A DNA stretch of 16,500 bases from NCBI GenBank assembly GCA_030670165.1, contig DAOVCF010000018.1:1-16500 (forward strand), written 5' to 3'. Of this stretch, positions 1 to 7,149 are shown in pieces (within the stretch, counting starts at the first letter, position 1; every line of letters starts with the position of its first letter). The position numbers and the translations under genes are program-made. Under the pieces are notes generated by a model. The model had not been told where the DNA came from. It worked only from the letters and a program-made list of their open reading frames with translations, and ran no database searches. This DNA comes from Candidatus Stahliibacteriota bacterium. GTDB taxonomy: Bacteria; Hydrothermota; Tepidihabitantia; B3-TA06.

Positions 1-579
1 GAGATAATCCACGAAATCTACGATAACGGTAACAGTTACTACTCGGTTCACAAGCACATAGATACTACGAGAATCGTCATCAAGTGCTGGGTGCGTAAGA
101 GCGATTTCTCAACCATCAAGGTGATAAAGGATCGTTCGGGCCGCTTCCAGCTTGGGGTGGAGCCTGTGGAGGGAGGCATCCTGGTCTCCGACGGGTTCAA
201 GGGCAAACAATCCATGCTCAAGCACTCCGGTCGCTTCTACGACCGGCATACGTTGATTGAGGTCTTCCGCGGGTTCCCTTTTGACGAGCCCGAGACCATC
301 GAATTCGGTTTCTTTGAATCCAACCTTGGAATGGTAATCACCGGCACGTGCACCTACGGCGGGATTCACACTATCCAAACGGATGCAGGGGAGTTCCGCT
401 GCCACAAGCTAACCCTGGGGTTCAAGAGCAAGCTTATAGATACCCTCTACAAGGTACTTCTGGCAGGGCGCAGTTTTGATTTCTACTACGAGGTTCGAGA
501 CCCTCACCGGATGATCTACTGGACCGACAACAAGGACGGGTACATGAAGCTTATCCGCATCGAAAGCGAAGGGGAATGA
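1..579 (+). CDS. Hypothetical beta-rich protein, 5' end outside window (possibly DUF3108-like)
   Basis: The reading frame is open from base 1, with no need to start at the GTG at 91, so this is the C-terminal part (192 residues seen) of a longer protein. The visible part is rich in alternating hydrophobic/polar stretches and aromatic residues, as in an all-beta protein. It contains a segment resembling 'YDRHTLIEVFRGFPF' followed by an 'AGEF.CHKL' stretch and a closing 'YYEVRDPHRMIYWTD' strand. That order recalls DUF3108-type periplasmic proteins, but I cannot confirm it. No membrane helix is seen, and any signal peptide would lie outside the window. Its stop overlaps the scpB start by four bases (ATGA), so the two are probably translationally coupled. 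Function is unknown. Confidence 0.75.
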   Translation, partial: EIIHEIYDNGNSYYSVHKHIDTTRIVIKCWVRKSDFSTIKVIKDRSGRFQLGVEPVEGGILVSDGFKGKQSMLKHSGRFYDRHTLIEVFRGFPFDEPETIEFGFFESNLGMVITGTCTYGGIHTIQTDAGEFRCHKLTLGFKSKLIDTLYKVLLAGRSFDFYYEVRDPHRMIYWTDNKDGYMKLIRIESEGE

Positions 580-1277
580 GCGAAAGCTGGGAGATCATCG
601 AAGCCTTGCTTTTTGCTTCACCCGAGGTGGTGAGCACCCAGCGTTTGGCGAAAGCGGCTGAGATGACGCCCTCGGAGGTAGAAGCCTGCATCGCCAAGCT
701 GAACGCGGACTATGAGGCGCAGGATCGGACGTTCCATATCCGTCAGGTGGCCGGCGGCTGGCAGATGGTTACCCTGCCGCGATTTGCGCCGTGGATCATG
801 CGTCTCTACTCAAGAAAGGGCCACGACCATCCCTCCAAAGCCGCACTTGAGACCCTGGCGGTCATCGCCCACCGGCAGCCAATCAACAAACCCGATATAG
901 ATCAGGCTCGCGGGATCGACTCCTCATATATCCTTTCCACCCTCTTAGAACGGGGTCTTGTGCGCATCAAGGGGCGCGACAAGCGTGCAGGGCATCCTTA
1001 CGTTTACGCTACCACCCCCAGGTTTTTGGAGTTCTTCGGGCTTGTCTCACTTGATGAACTGCCCGATCTTGAGGAGCCGGCCGTTAAAGAAGAAGACATA
1101 TTGCCTCTGGAGGAGACAGAAGGGTCCGGGCAAGCAGAAGAACATCGGGAAGAAGCCGCGGAGGAGGTGGACGAGGATGCTCTGGCCGCCATAGGCTACC
1201 GGATCGAGAAGAAGGGTGAAGAGCAGGAAGGATCCAGCGGAGAATCATCCGCAGGAGGAGAAAGTGAAGAATCTTGA
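576..1277 (+). CDS. scpB: Segregation and condensation protein B (ScpB)
   Basis: ScpB dimerises, binds the kleisin ScpA and, with SMC, forms the bacterial condensin that compacts and segregates the chromosome. Residues 5-165 show the two winged-helix domains of the family: the opening 'IIEALLFASPEVVS', the central 'ALETLAVIAHRQPI' and 'DIDQARGIDSSYILSTLLERGLV', then 'GHPYVYATTPRFLEFFGL'. After about residue 165 comes a long, very acidic Glu-rich tail to residue 233, which makes the protein somewhat longer than the usual 170-200 residues; the tail is probably disordered. The ATG overlaps the upstream stop (ATGA) and has AAGGGGA before it. scpA is not visible in the window and may lie upstream. 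The next gene starts inside the end of scpB. Confidence 0.97.
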   Translation: MSESWEIIEALLFASPEVVSTQRLAKAAEMTPSEVEACIAKLNADYEAQDRTFHIRQVAGGWQMVTLPRFAPWIMRLYSRKGHDHPSKAALETLAVIAHRQPINKPDIDQARGIDSSYILSTLLERGLVRIKGRDKRAGHPYVYATTPRFLEFFGLVSLDELPDLEEPAVKEEDILPLEETEGSGQAEEHREEAAEEVDEDALAAIGYRIEKKGEEQEGSSGESSAGGESEES

Positions 1278-1794
1278 ACCGGAGGAGCCACAGGCGCTTT
1301 TGATATGCGGACTGCTTTCTGTGGAAAACGATTTGATCAAAAGCATTGAGACAACCCTTGAGGAAGAGTTCGGGTCAGTGCTCCTACGCAGCGAACTCCT
1401 TCCCTTTACCTGGACCGACTACTACAACGCCGAGCTGGGCGAGGGGATACTGCGGCGCTGGCTTATCTTCTCCCCACTGGTGAATCTTTTACAATCCTGG
1501 CAATACAAGCTGGAAAGCTGCAAAATAGAAGATTCTTTCAGGAAGAACGGCAAGCGGCGGATCAACGTAGACCCGGGATTCATTCGACTGGACGGGTTGT
1601 GGCTTTTGACCACAAAACCTGCCGGGCACAGAACCTATCTTGAGAAGGGCGTATGGATCGAGCTAACCCTGCGGTTCCTGCGCGAGCACTGCGAGGAGCT
1701 GCCCTGGACCTACCCCGACCACCGTGACGCTGGAGCCCAGGCGTTCTTTCTTAAAGTGCGGGAGTTTCTAAAGAAGGAGTTGCATAATGTTTGA
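1264..1794 (+). CDS. DUF4416 family protein
   Basis: This is a 176-residue protein of the DUF4416 family, whose function is not established. The match rests on the N-terminal 'ALLICGLLSVENDLI', on 'ELLPFTWTDYYNAELG', on 'GKRRINVDPGFIRLDGLWL' and on 'HRTYLEKGVWIELTL' followed by 'LPWTYPDHRD', in the order typical of the family. It looks cytosolic, with no signal peptide or membrane helix. I chose the GTG at 1264 because AGGAGG stands five bases before it (1253-1258) and the family homology begins soon after. A GTG at 1216 is in frame but poorly supported by a ribosome site. The gene overlaps scpB by 14 bases and the next gene by 8, so it belongs to the same operon. Confidence 0.88.
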   Translation: MKNLEPEEPQALLICGLLSVENDLIKSIETTLEEEFGSVLLRSELLPFTWTDYYNAELGEGILRRWLIFSPLVNLLQSWQYKLESCKIEDSFRKNGKRRINVDPGFIRLDGLWLLTTKPAGHRTYLEKGVWIELTLRFLREHCEELPWTYPDHRDAGAQAFFLKVREFLKKELHNV

Positions 1795-2155
1795 AGCCCA
1801 GGTCAGCGTTCCCTTCCGCTTTAGTCACAGTCTGAAGGGGTTTGGAAAGGAGTTTGAGGAGGTGCACGATCATACCTGGGTCGTAACCGTCAGGCTTTTA
1901 ACCGCTGCTTTGGATCAAAGGGGAGTGAGTGTGGATTTCATGAAACTCAAGGAGAATCTAATCAAACTGCTTGAACCTTTTCAGGGTAAGCTTCTGAATG
2001 ACTGCGAGGCCTTCAGCAATATGCAGCCCACTGCTGAGCACATCGCTCTTTGGGTGGCCGGGAAGCTGGAAAAGACTTACCCGGGTCTTATCCGTTCAGT
2101 TGCAGTGGGGACCGAAGAGGAGAGAGCCCGGTTTATACTGGAGGCCACCGAGTAG
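1787..2155 (+). CDS. 6-pyruvoyl-tetrahydropterin synthase / QueD-like protein lacking catalytic residues
   Basis: The 122-residue length and fold markers fit the PTPS/QueD family (6-carboxytetrahydropterin synthase in queuosine synthesis, or PTPS in pterin synthesis). Zinc-ligand histidines are visible as H14 ('FRFSHSL'), H27 and H29 ('VHDHTW'). 'VSVDFMKLK' and 'QPTAEHIALWV' also match family segments. The usual catalytic Cys, four residues before the HxH pair, is Phe here (F23). The Asp-His pair normally just before 'LND' is Gln-Gly (Q66, G67). The metal site thus seems kept while the known catalytic triad is gone. It may bind a pterin or have changed function, so I give no gene symbol. The ATG has AAGGAG seven bases upstream and overlaps the DUF4416 gene by eight bases. 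Confidence 0.82.
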   Translation: MFEAQVSVPFRFSHSLKGFGKEFEEVHDHTWVVTVRLLTAALDQRGVSVDFMKLKENLIKLLEPFQGKLLNDCEAFSNMQPTAEHIALWVAGKLEKTYPGLIRSVAVGTEEERARFILEATE

Positions 2156-2203
2156 CCCCTTCAACTAACCGAAACTGAGGTGAAAAGAAGTCGGCCGGAG
2201 GCT

Positions 2204-2812
2204 TCATGCTCCTTTTGTGCATCTGATGGTAAACTCCAGGGTCTTGCCTTTGTGCTTCATCTCCATCAGCAAGGCGTTCATCTCAAACGTGTCTAAAAAC
2301 GGAAAGAGCTTTTCCTCTACGTTCGCCGGGGTGAAGCCTGAGGTGCGGTCGGCGGCATAGATCAGATATTCCTTTAAGGTTTGCCTGAACATCGGCCAGT
2401 TGAGGCAGGCAACGGGTTCGGGTATTCCTGCCGCCTCACGATAGGCTGTAAACTCCTCCGAGCCGTCAAGGGTTAGACCGGCAGAGTAGGAGTCAAGAAT
2501 CCATGGCACGAGAGCCGAGTCCGAGGTAACGGTAAGGTAGGTCTCTCGATACAGCGTGAATGAGATAGAGGCTACGATTTCTTCATCGACGAGCTCTGTT
2601 ATTACTACAGAGTCTTTAGTATAGTCCTCGACCAAGAACATCTCGTTGGCCCTGAGGATTGTGCCTCCTATCAAAAGAGCCAGCACTATTGTGATTGCGT
2701 AAAGAGAAAAGGAGAAGACGAAAACATCTTCACTGCCTGCGAGAAGACGCCCGTCTTCCTTACGCGGATACCTAGAAGAATGTCTCTGTAAATGGCTGAA
2801 GAAAGTTGACAT
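2204..2812 (-). CDS. Hypothetical membrane-anchored protein
   Basis: This 202-residue protein resembles no family I recognise. A basic N-terminus (residues 1-22) is followed by one strong hydrophobic helix at about residues 30-54 ('YAITIVLALLIGGTIL'). The remaining ~150 residues are soluble-looking and would lie outside the cytoplasm if the positive-inside rule holds. It is a lone minus-strand gene, convergent with the QueD-like gene and divergent from the SPFH gene. The start is uncertain, since no Shine-Dalgarno site precedes the ATG. The ATG also overlaps the -35 box of the divergent promoter. Its last codons and stop fall in a half copy of the family A palindrome. Its even composition and the otherwise empty 700 bp support a real gene. 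Confidence 0.65.
   Translation of the reverse strand: MSTFFSHLQRHSSRYPRKEDGRLLAGSEDVFVFSFSLYAITIVLALLIGGTILRANEMFLVEDYTKDSVVITELVDEEIVASISFTLYRETYLTVTSDSALVPWILDSYSAGLTLDGSEEFTAYREAAGIPEPVACLNWPMFRQTLKEYLIYAADRTSGFTPANVEEKLFPFLDTFEMNALLMEMKHKGKTLEFTIRCTKGA
2208..2220 (+). repeat. Half copy of family A palindromic element
   Basis: GCTC followed by CTTTTGTGC matches the left arm of the family A copy at 14678 with one difference, and both are preceded by AT. The right arm and the ATCGC tail are absent. It encodes the last residues of the minus-strand gene. It may be a truncated element or a chance match. Confidence 0.35.
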
Positions 2813-2833
2813 TGGGTTAAAGGGCGTTATTAT
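2806..2833 (+). promoter_or_regulatory. Sigma-70-type promoter for the SPFH gene
   Basis: TTGACA at 2806-2811 and TATTAT at 2828-2833 are separated by 16 bases. The expected start of transcription is near 2840, giving a leader of about 35 bases before the SPFH ATG at 2875 with its AAGGAGG (2864-2870). The -35 box overlaps the start codon of the divergent minus-strand gene, so transcription of the two genes may interfere. Confidence 0.6.
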
Positions 2834-2847
2834 TTCACGTTACAACG

Positions 2848-2853
2848 ATTATA
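2848..2853 (-). promoter_or_regulatory. Possible -10 box for the minus-strand hypothetical gene
   Basis: A perfect TATAAT is read on the minus strand 35 bases before the ATG at 2812. No good -35 box is found 16-18 bases upstream, so this is a weak call. If real, it overlaps the transcribed leader of the SPFH gene. Confidence 0.3.
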
Positions 2854-2874
2854 CTAAGACCTTAAGGAGGCTTC

Positions 2875-3831
2875 ATGATCGGATTTCTGATAGTAATACT
2901 TCTGATCGGAGTGGGGGTGCTTTTGTTCTTCGGGTTCAGGCTTCAACGGATGCTGGTTAAGCAACCGGCCACGGGCGAGGTTGACAAGACCAGCAGGCGG
3001 GTCAAACCCATCGCCTACATACTGGGAGCGGTAGTTGTGTTGTTCCTGGTCATACTCGTAAGCTTCATCCGAATTGTCCCTGTGGGCAACGCGCTTGTTA
3101 TCTTCTGGATAATACCCAAGACCTACTCGGTCGCCCGCGAGGGTATCAACTTCATCCCGCCCCTCATCACCCAGACCTCGCTTTACGATCTCAGGCGCAT
3201 CGACTACACCATGTCGAGCGAGGCCGAGGAAGGGCGGCGCAAAGGGAAAGACGACGCCCTGTGGGCACCCACCAAGGAAGGCCTGCAGGTAGGGCTTGAT
3301 CTTACCTGCTGGTACCGGCTGGACTCCGAGAGGGTCTTCGATATCCACCGCCTTATCGGACCAGACTTCGAGGCAAAAGTGGTGAGGCCGGCCATACGCT
3401 CCATTGTACGCATGAGTATGTCCGGTTACAGCATCATGGACATCTACTCCAACAAACGCGAGGAGATCCAGGATCAGATATACAAGAAGATCAAGCGCCA
3501 GCTTGGCCTGGACGGGATAATCATCGAAGGGGTGGCGATTCGAAACGTGCAGTTCACCGAGGAGTTCGCCAGGTCGGTCGAGGAAAAACAGATAGCCCAG
3601 CAGAAGGCCCAGAAGATGGAGTACGTTTTGGAGGAGGAACGCATGGAGGCTGAGCGCAAACAGATAGAAGCCGATGGTAAGGCAAAGGCTATAAAGATCG
3701 TTTCCCGCGAGCTTCGCACCAACCCGAACTACATCAAGTACCTCTACGTTGACAAGATTGCCGACGACGTGAAGGTTATCGTCTCCGACCAGTCCACCAT
3801 CATGGACCTCAAAGGGCTTATCGGTCCTTAG
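2875..3831 (+). CDS. SPFH/band-7 (prohibitin-like) membrane protein
   Basis: SPFH proteins (stomatin, prohibitin, flotillin, HflK/C) form membrane-anchored oligomeric rings that organise membrane patches or regulate proteases. Here residues 2-20 and 46-65 are hydrophobic helices. The SPFH domain follows from about 66 ('FIRIVPVGNALVIFWIIPKT', 'EGINFIPPLIT', 'TKEGLQVGLDLTCWYRLD', 'VVRPAIRSIVRM'). A charged helical stretch rich in Glu, Lys and Gln at about 233-277 is likely a coiled coil. The C-terminus ends 'IMDLKGLIGP'. The length, 318 residues, suits the family. No NfeD partner or protease gene lies beside it. It has a clear ribosome site (AAGGAGG four bases before ATG) and its own promoter, and appears monocistronic. 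Its specific role cannot be told from sequence. Confidence 0.92.
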   Translation: MIGFLIVILLIGVGVLLFFGFRLQRMLVKQPATGEVDKTSRRVKPIAYILGAVVVLFLVILVSFIRIVPVGNALVIFWIIPKTYSVAREGINFIPPLITQTSLYDLRRIDYTMSSEAEEGRRKGKDDALWAPTKEGLQVGLDLTCWYRLDSERVFDIHRLIGPDFEAKVVRPAIRSIVRMSMSGYSIMDIYSNKREEIQDQIYKKIKRQLGLDGIIIEGVAIRNVQFTEEFARSVEEKQIAQQKAQKMEYVLEEERMEAERKQIEADGKAKAIKIVSRELRTNPNYIKYLYVDKIADDVKVIVSDQSTIMDLKGLIGP

Positions 3832-3851
3832 ATGAGAGGTTTATCCTGGGT

Positions 3852-3882
3852 CCCCACAAGAGCGCGAAGCGCTCTTGTGGGG
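3852..3882. repeat. Family B palindrome, copy 1 (recF leader)
   Basis: This is a perfect 14 bp inverted repeat: left arm CCCCACAAGAGCGC, loop GAA, right arm GCGCTCTTGTGGGG. It fills the gap between the SPFH stop and the recF start. The right arm runs into GGGGTGA, the only Shine-Dalgarno-like sequence before the recF GTG at 3890, so the fold could mask the ribosome site. There is no T-run after it, so it is not a standard intrinsic terminator. Its outer six base pairs, loop and stem length match copy 2 at 12103. Confidence 0.85.
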
Positions 3883-3889
3883 TGAAACT

Positions 3890-4945
3890 GTGTGGTTAAC
3901 TGAACTTGCGGTCTCAGGCTTCCGCAATCTGGCTGAGCAGAGACTTGAATTTGATCCGAGGGCCAACCTTATCTTCGGACCTAACGGTGGAGGCAAGACG
4001 AACCTTTTGGAGGCTGTTGCCGTGCTTGCCTCGGGCCGCAGCTTCAGAACCCTGCAAGACTCGCAGCTTCTGGGCTTTGAAGCCACTCATTTCCGTATAG
4101 CCGGGAAGGCAAAAAGTTCCAGGAATAAGGAGTGGTCGGCCAGGGTTTACTTCTCGCCTGCTGAACGCAAGCACTACTTCTTTGACCGGCGCGAGATAGC
4201 CAAACGCTCCCTTTATGCCGGTTGGCTTCCCGTCTCGGTGTTTCTCCTGGACGATCGTCGGGTTGTGGCAGGCCCTCCGGCCCAGCGCAGGGCTTTTCTT
4301 GACGATGCTATCGGCAAGGTGTCGCGAACCTACCGTTTTCTCCTGGCCGAGTTCCGCAGAGTACTTCTCCAGCGTAACGCATTGCTGAGCAGAAACGGGA
4401 GCGACGCTGAGCTCCGAGTGTGGGATAAGCGCCTGGCCGAGCTGGCAGGCGAGATCAGCGGGCGGCGCTCGGAGTACTGGCAGAACTTCAAGACCCGCTT
4501 CGAGCAGATGAGCCGGTGTTTCCTGCCCGCTGATCAGATTCGGCTTGGGTATCTTCCAAACGTTGGCGGGAAAGAAAACTATCTTGAGGTTCTGGCTCGA
4601 TCGAGAGAGACGGAGCGTCAGGTTGGCTACACCCGCCGGGGTCCGCACCGCGACGACTTTCGTATCCTTCTCAACTCTCGCCCATTGCGTGTCTTCGGTT
4701 CCTACGGCGAAGAGAGGCTTGCCGCCCTCGCGCTTGCCCTGGCTGAGGCCGAGACAGCTCTTGCTTCAGGTCGCAGGCCAATCTATCTCATGGACGACGT
4801 GGCAGCCGAGCTCGACGATCGTAACACACACCTGCTTTTCGACCTTATTCGTTCCAAGGGCCAGCTTTTCTATGCCTCGGCCCGTCCACCCGAAGTTGAA
4901 GGAAGACGTTTTCATGTCAGGCAAGGAAAGATCAGGCCGGTTTGA
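3890..4945 (+). CDS. recF: DNA replication and repair protein RecF
   Basis: RecF is an SMC-like ATPase that, with RecO and RecR, loads RecA at single-strand gaps. The 351-residue product has the family layout: 'WLTELAVSGFRNL' at the N-terminus, Walker A 'GPNGGGKT' at 30-37 followed by 'NLLEA', 'GPHRDDF' at 251-257, and Walker B 'IYLMDDVAAELD' at 298-309. The ABC signature is present in position but unusual ('GSYGEERLAALALALAEAE', 270-288, where SQGQQR is typical). I chose GTG 3890 because the family begins at this point and GGGGTGA precedes it. An in-frame TTG at 3875 lies inside the palindrome. recF beside dciA and gyrB is a conserved replication neighbourhood, but dnaA and dnaN are not in view. 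Confidence 0.93.
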   Translation: MWLTELAVSGFRNLAEQRLEFDPRANLIFGPNGGGKTNLLEAVAVLASGRSFRTLQDSQLLGFEATHFRIAGKAKSSRNKEWSARVYFSPAERKHYFFDRREIAKRSLYAGWLPVSVFLLDDRRVVAGPPAQRRAFLDDAIGKVSRTYRFLLAEFRRVLLQRNALLSRNGSDAELRVWDKRLAELAGEISGRRSEYWQNFKTRFEQMSRCFLPADQIRLGYLPNVGGKENYLEVLARSRETERQVGYTRRGPHRDDFRILLNSRPLRVFGSYGEERLAALALALAEAETALASGRRPIYLMDDVAAELDDRNTHLLFDLIRSKGQLFYASARPPEVEGRRFHVRQGKIRPV

Positions 4946-5252
4946 GCCGCTGGGGCAAGCGCTGCAGCGTATCATGAAGAGACGGCTGGGCAAACGGCTG
5001 GCCTCCTATGACGCGGTCAAGGTTTGGCCCAAGGCAGCAGGTCCCGAAATCGCTAAAAGATGTGTTGCATTGGGAATAAAATCGGGTATACTTTACGTTG
5101 GGGTGCCTGATAACATCTGGCTCACCGAGCTTGGTGCTTTAAGGGAGAAGTTGATCCGGAGCATCAACGAGAAGCTGGGGAAGGAGGTGGTGAAGGGAAT
5201 CAGATTTCAAATCGGAGTTCCTAAGACTCGGAATTTTAAGAGGAAGAAATGA
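4914..5252 (+). CDS. dciA: DUF721/DciA family protein, probable replicative helicase loader
   Basis: The 112-residue product matches DUF721: 'LGQALQRIMKRRLGKRLASY', 'VWPKAAGPEIAKRC' (family W..vvG..ia), then 'GILYVGVPDNIWLTELGALR' and a closing 'VKGIRFQIG'. DciA proteins interact with the replicative helicase DnaB and support its loading in bacteria that lack DnaC or DnaI. The frame stays open far upstream inside recF, but that part is a shadow of recF. The ATG at 4914 has AAGGAAG about ten bases before it and leaves only a short N-terminus before the domain. It overlaps recF by 32 bases and gyrB by four (ATGA), so it is translated within the recF-gyrB operon. Identification is by pattern only. 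Confidence 0.85.
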   Translation: MSGKERSGRFEPLGQALQRIMKRRLGKRLASYDAVKVWPKAAGPEIAKRCVALGIKSGILYVGVPDNIWLTELGALREKLIRSINEKLGKEVVKGIRFQIGVPKTRNFKRKK

Positions 5253-7141
5253 GAGAACGCTACGATTCATCAAAGATTCAAGTCTTGAAGGGACTGGAGG
5301 GAGTCAGGCGTCGTCCGGCCATGTACATAGGCGACTTGGGTGCGCGGGGTCTGCACCATCTGGTTGTAGAGATCGTCGACAACTCTATAGACGAGGCTAT
5401 GGCCGGGGTATGCAAGCACATAATCGTTACGCTGGCGGAGCCTAACAAGATCTCCATTGAGGATGACGGGCGCGGCATACCTGTGGATATTCATCCTGAG
5501 CTGGGCATACCCGGTCTTGAGGTCGTTATGACTCTTCTTCACGCCGGGGCCAAGTTCTCGGGCAAGGTATACACCATCTCCGGCGGTCTGCACGGCGTGG
5601 GTGCGTCGGTGGTGAACGCCCTCTCAGAGTGGATGGAGGTGGAGATTTACCGCCAGGGCAAGGTATACGTTCAGTCCTATCGCAAGGGTGAACCTACCGG
5701 CCCCATACAGATCAAGGGTAAGACCAATAAAACCGGAACCACGACCACCTTTATCCCTGATTCTGGTATCTTCAAGCGCCCCATCTTCAACCCTGAGATC
5801 ATCTCCACCCGGCTGCGCGAGGTAGCCTACCTCAACCCCGATTTGAGCATAAAGCTGCTTGATAACGTCAAGGGAACCGAGCAGGTATTTCACTACAAAC
5901 GTGGGATAGTAGACTTTCTTGCCTACCTGGATCAGGGACGGACCAGGCTTCACAAGCCTTTATACATCAAGGACTCGCGCAACGGGATCGAGGTTGAGGC
6001 CGCCATCGAATATACGGACAGCTTTGCCGAAAACATCGTTACCTTCGTCAACACCATCAACACCCATGAGGGCGGGACTCATCTTGTGGGTTTCAAGGCC
6101 GCGCTCACCAAGACCTTAAACGAGGCGGCGCGTAAATCCAACTCCAAAAAAACCATCGATCTTACTGGCGAGGACGTTCGTGAGGGGCTTACAGCGGTGC
6201 TTTCCATCCGGATGCGCAACCCTCAGTTCGAGGGGCAGACCAAGACCAAGCTTGGCAACAGCGAGGTGAGGGGAATAGTGGAATCCATAGTTTCCGAGGG
6301 TCTCTCCAGGCACTTCGACGAGCAGCCACGGGTTTTAAACCTCATCCTTCAGAAGGCCACCGCAGCGGCGCGTTCGCGCGAGGCGGCACGCAAGGCACGC
6401 GAACTCGAACGCAAAAAGAGTTTTCTTGCCTCCGATACCCTGCCAGGCAAGCTTGCCGACTGCTCGTCGGATAATCCGGATGAGTGCGAGCTCTTCATAG
6501 TCGAGGGCAACTCGGCTGGCGGCTCGGCCAAGCAGGGGCGCGACCGCCGATTCCAGGCAGTGCTTGCAATGCGCGGAAAGATACTCAACGTGGAAAAGTC
6601 CGGCCTTAACAAGATATTAGCCAACACGGAGATCAAAGCGATCATTAGCTCGGTGGGTACTGGCTTCGGAGAGGAGAGCTTCGACGATTCGCGGGTGCGC
6701 TACTCCAAGATCATCATCATGGCCGACGCGGACGTGGACGGCTCCCACATACGCACCCTTCTATTGACGCTTTTCTACCGGTACATGCGTGATCTTATAG
6801 AGAACGGTATGATTTACATCGCGCAGCCGCCCTTATACCGGGTCAAGCAGGGAAAGAAGGAGCAATACCTCTTTTCAGACGAGGAGCTGGAGGAGTTGCG
6901 CAAGAAAACCTCCCATCCTGAGCGCCTTGAGGTGCAGCGTTTCAAGGGACTGGGCGAGATGAACCCGGAGCAGCTGTGGGAGACGACCATGAATCCCGCC
7001 AGGCGCATCTTAAAGAAGGTTTCGGTGGCGGACGCGACCGAGGCTCACCGGGTCTTTTCGGTGCTCATGGGTTCGGAGGTCGAGCCGCGACGGGAATTTA
7101 TAGAAGAAAACGCACAGTTCGTCGAGAATCTGGACATTTAG
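5249..7141 (+). CDS. gyrB: DNA gyrase subunit B
   Basis: GyrB is the ATPase and TOPRIM subunit of the A2B2 gyrase that introduces negative supercoils. The 630 residues cover the whole family. The GHKL ATPase part has 'EIVDNSIDEA' (E41, N45), 'DDGRGIP' (72-78) and 'GGLHGVGASVVNALS' (112-126). The transducer domain includes 'FEGQTKTKLGN'. The TOPRIM domain has E419 in 'EGNSAGGSAKQGRDRR' and the acidic triad D493, D495, D497 in 'MADADVDGSHIRTLL'. The tail carries 'QRFKGLGEMNPEQLWETTM' and 'REFIEENAQFVENLDI'. The one oddity is Asn421, where the family motif EGDSAGG has Asp. The start overlaps dciA (ATGA), and GAGGAAGAA precedes it. A ParE assignment is less likely given the recF-dciA context. Confidence 0.98.
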   Translation: MRERYDSSKIQVLKGLEGVRRRPAMYIGDLGARGLHHLVVEIVDNSIDEAMAGVCKHIIVTLAEPNKISIEDDGRGIPVDIHPELGIPGLEVVMTLLHAGAKFSGKVYTISGGLHGVGASVVNALSEWMEVEIYRQGKVYVQSYRKGEPTGPIQIKGKTNKTGTTTTFIPDSGIFKRPIFNPEIISTRLREVAYLNPDLSIKLLDNVKGTEQVFHYKRGIVDFLAYLDQGRTRLHKPLYIKDSRNGIEVEAAIEYTDSFAENIVTFVNTINTHEGGTHLVGFKAALTKTLNEAARKSNSKKTIDLTGEDVREGLTAVLSIRMRNPQFEGQTKTKLGNSEVRGIVESIVSEGLSRHFDEQPRVLNLILQKATAAARSREAARKARELERKKSFLASDTLPGKLADCSSDNPDECELFIVEGNSAGGSAKQGRDRRFQAVLAMRGKILNVEKSGLNKILANTEIKAIISSVGTGFGEESFDDSRVRYSKIIIMADADVDGSHIRTLLLTLFYRYMRDLIENGMIYIAQPPLYRVKQGKKEQYLFSDEELEELRKKTSHPERLEVQRFKGLGEMNPEQLWETTMNPARRILKKVSVADATEAHRVFSVLMGSEVEPRREFIEENAQFVENLDI

Positions 7142-7149
7142 GAGGATTT

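Noticed and set aside
3914..4648. Long minus-strand open frame of 244 codons opposite recF.
   Set aside because: It is a shadow of recF, which has clear family motifs. The frame encodes no recognisable protein and has no ribosome site or promoter.
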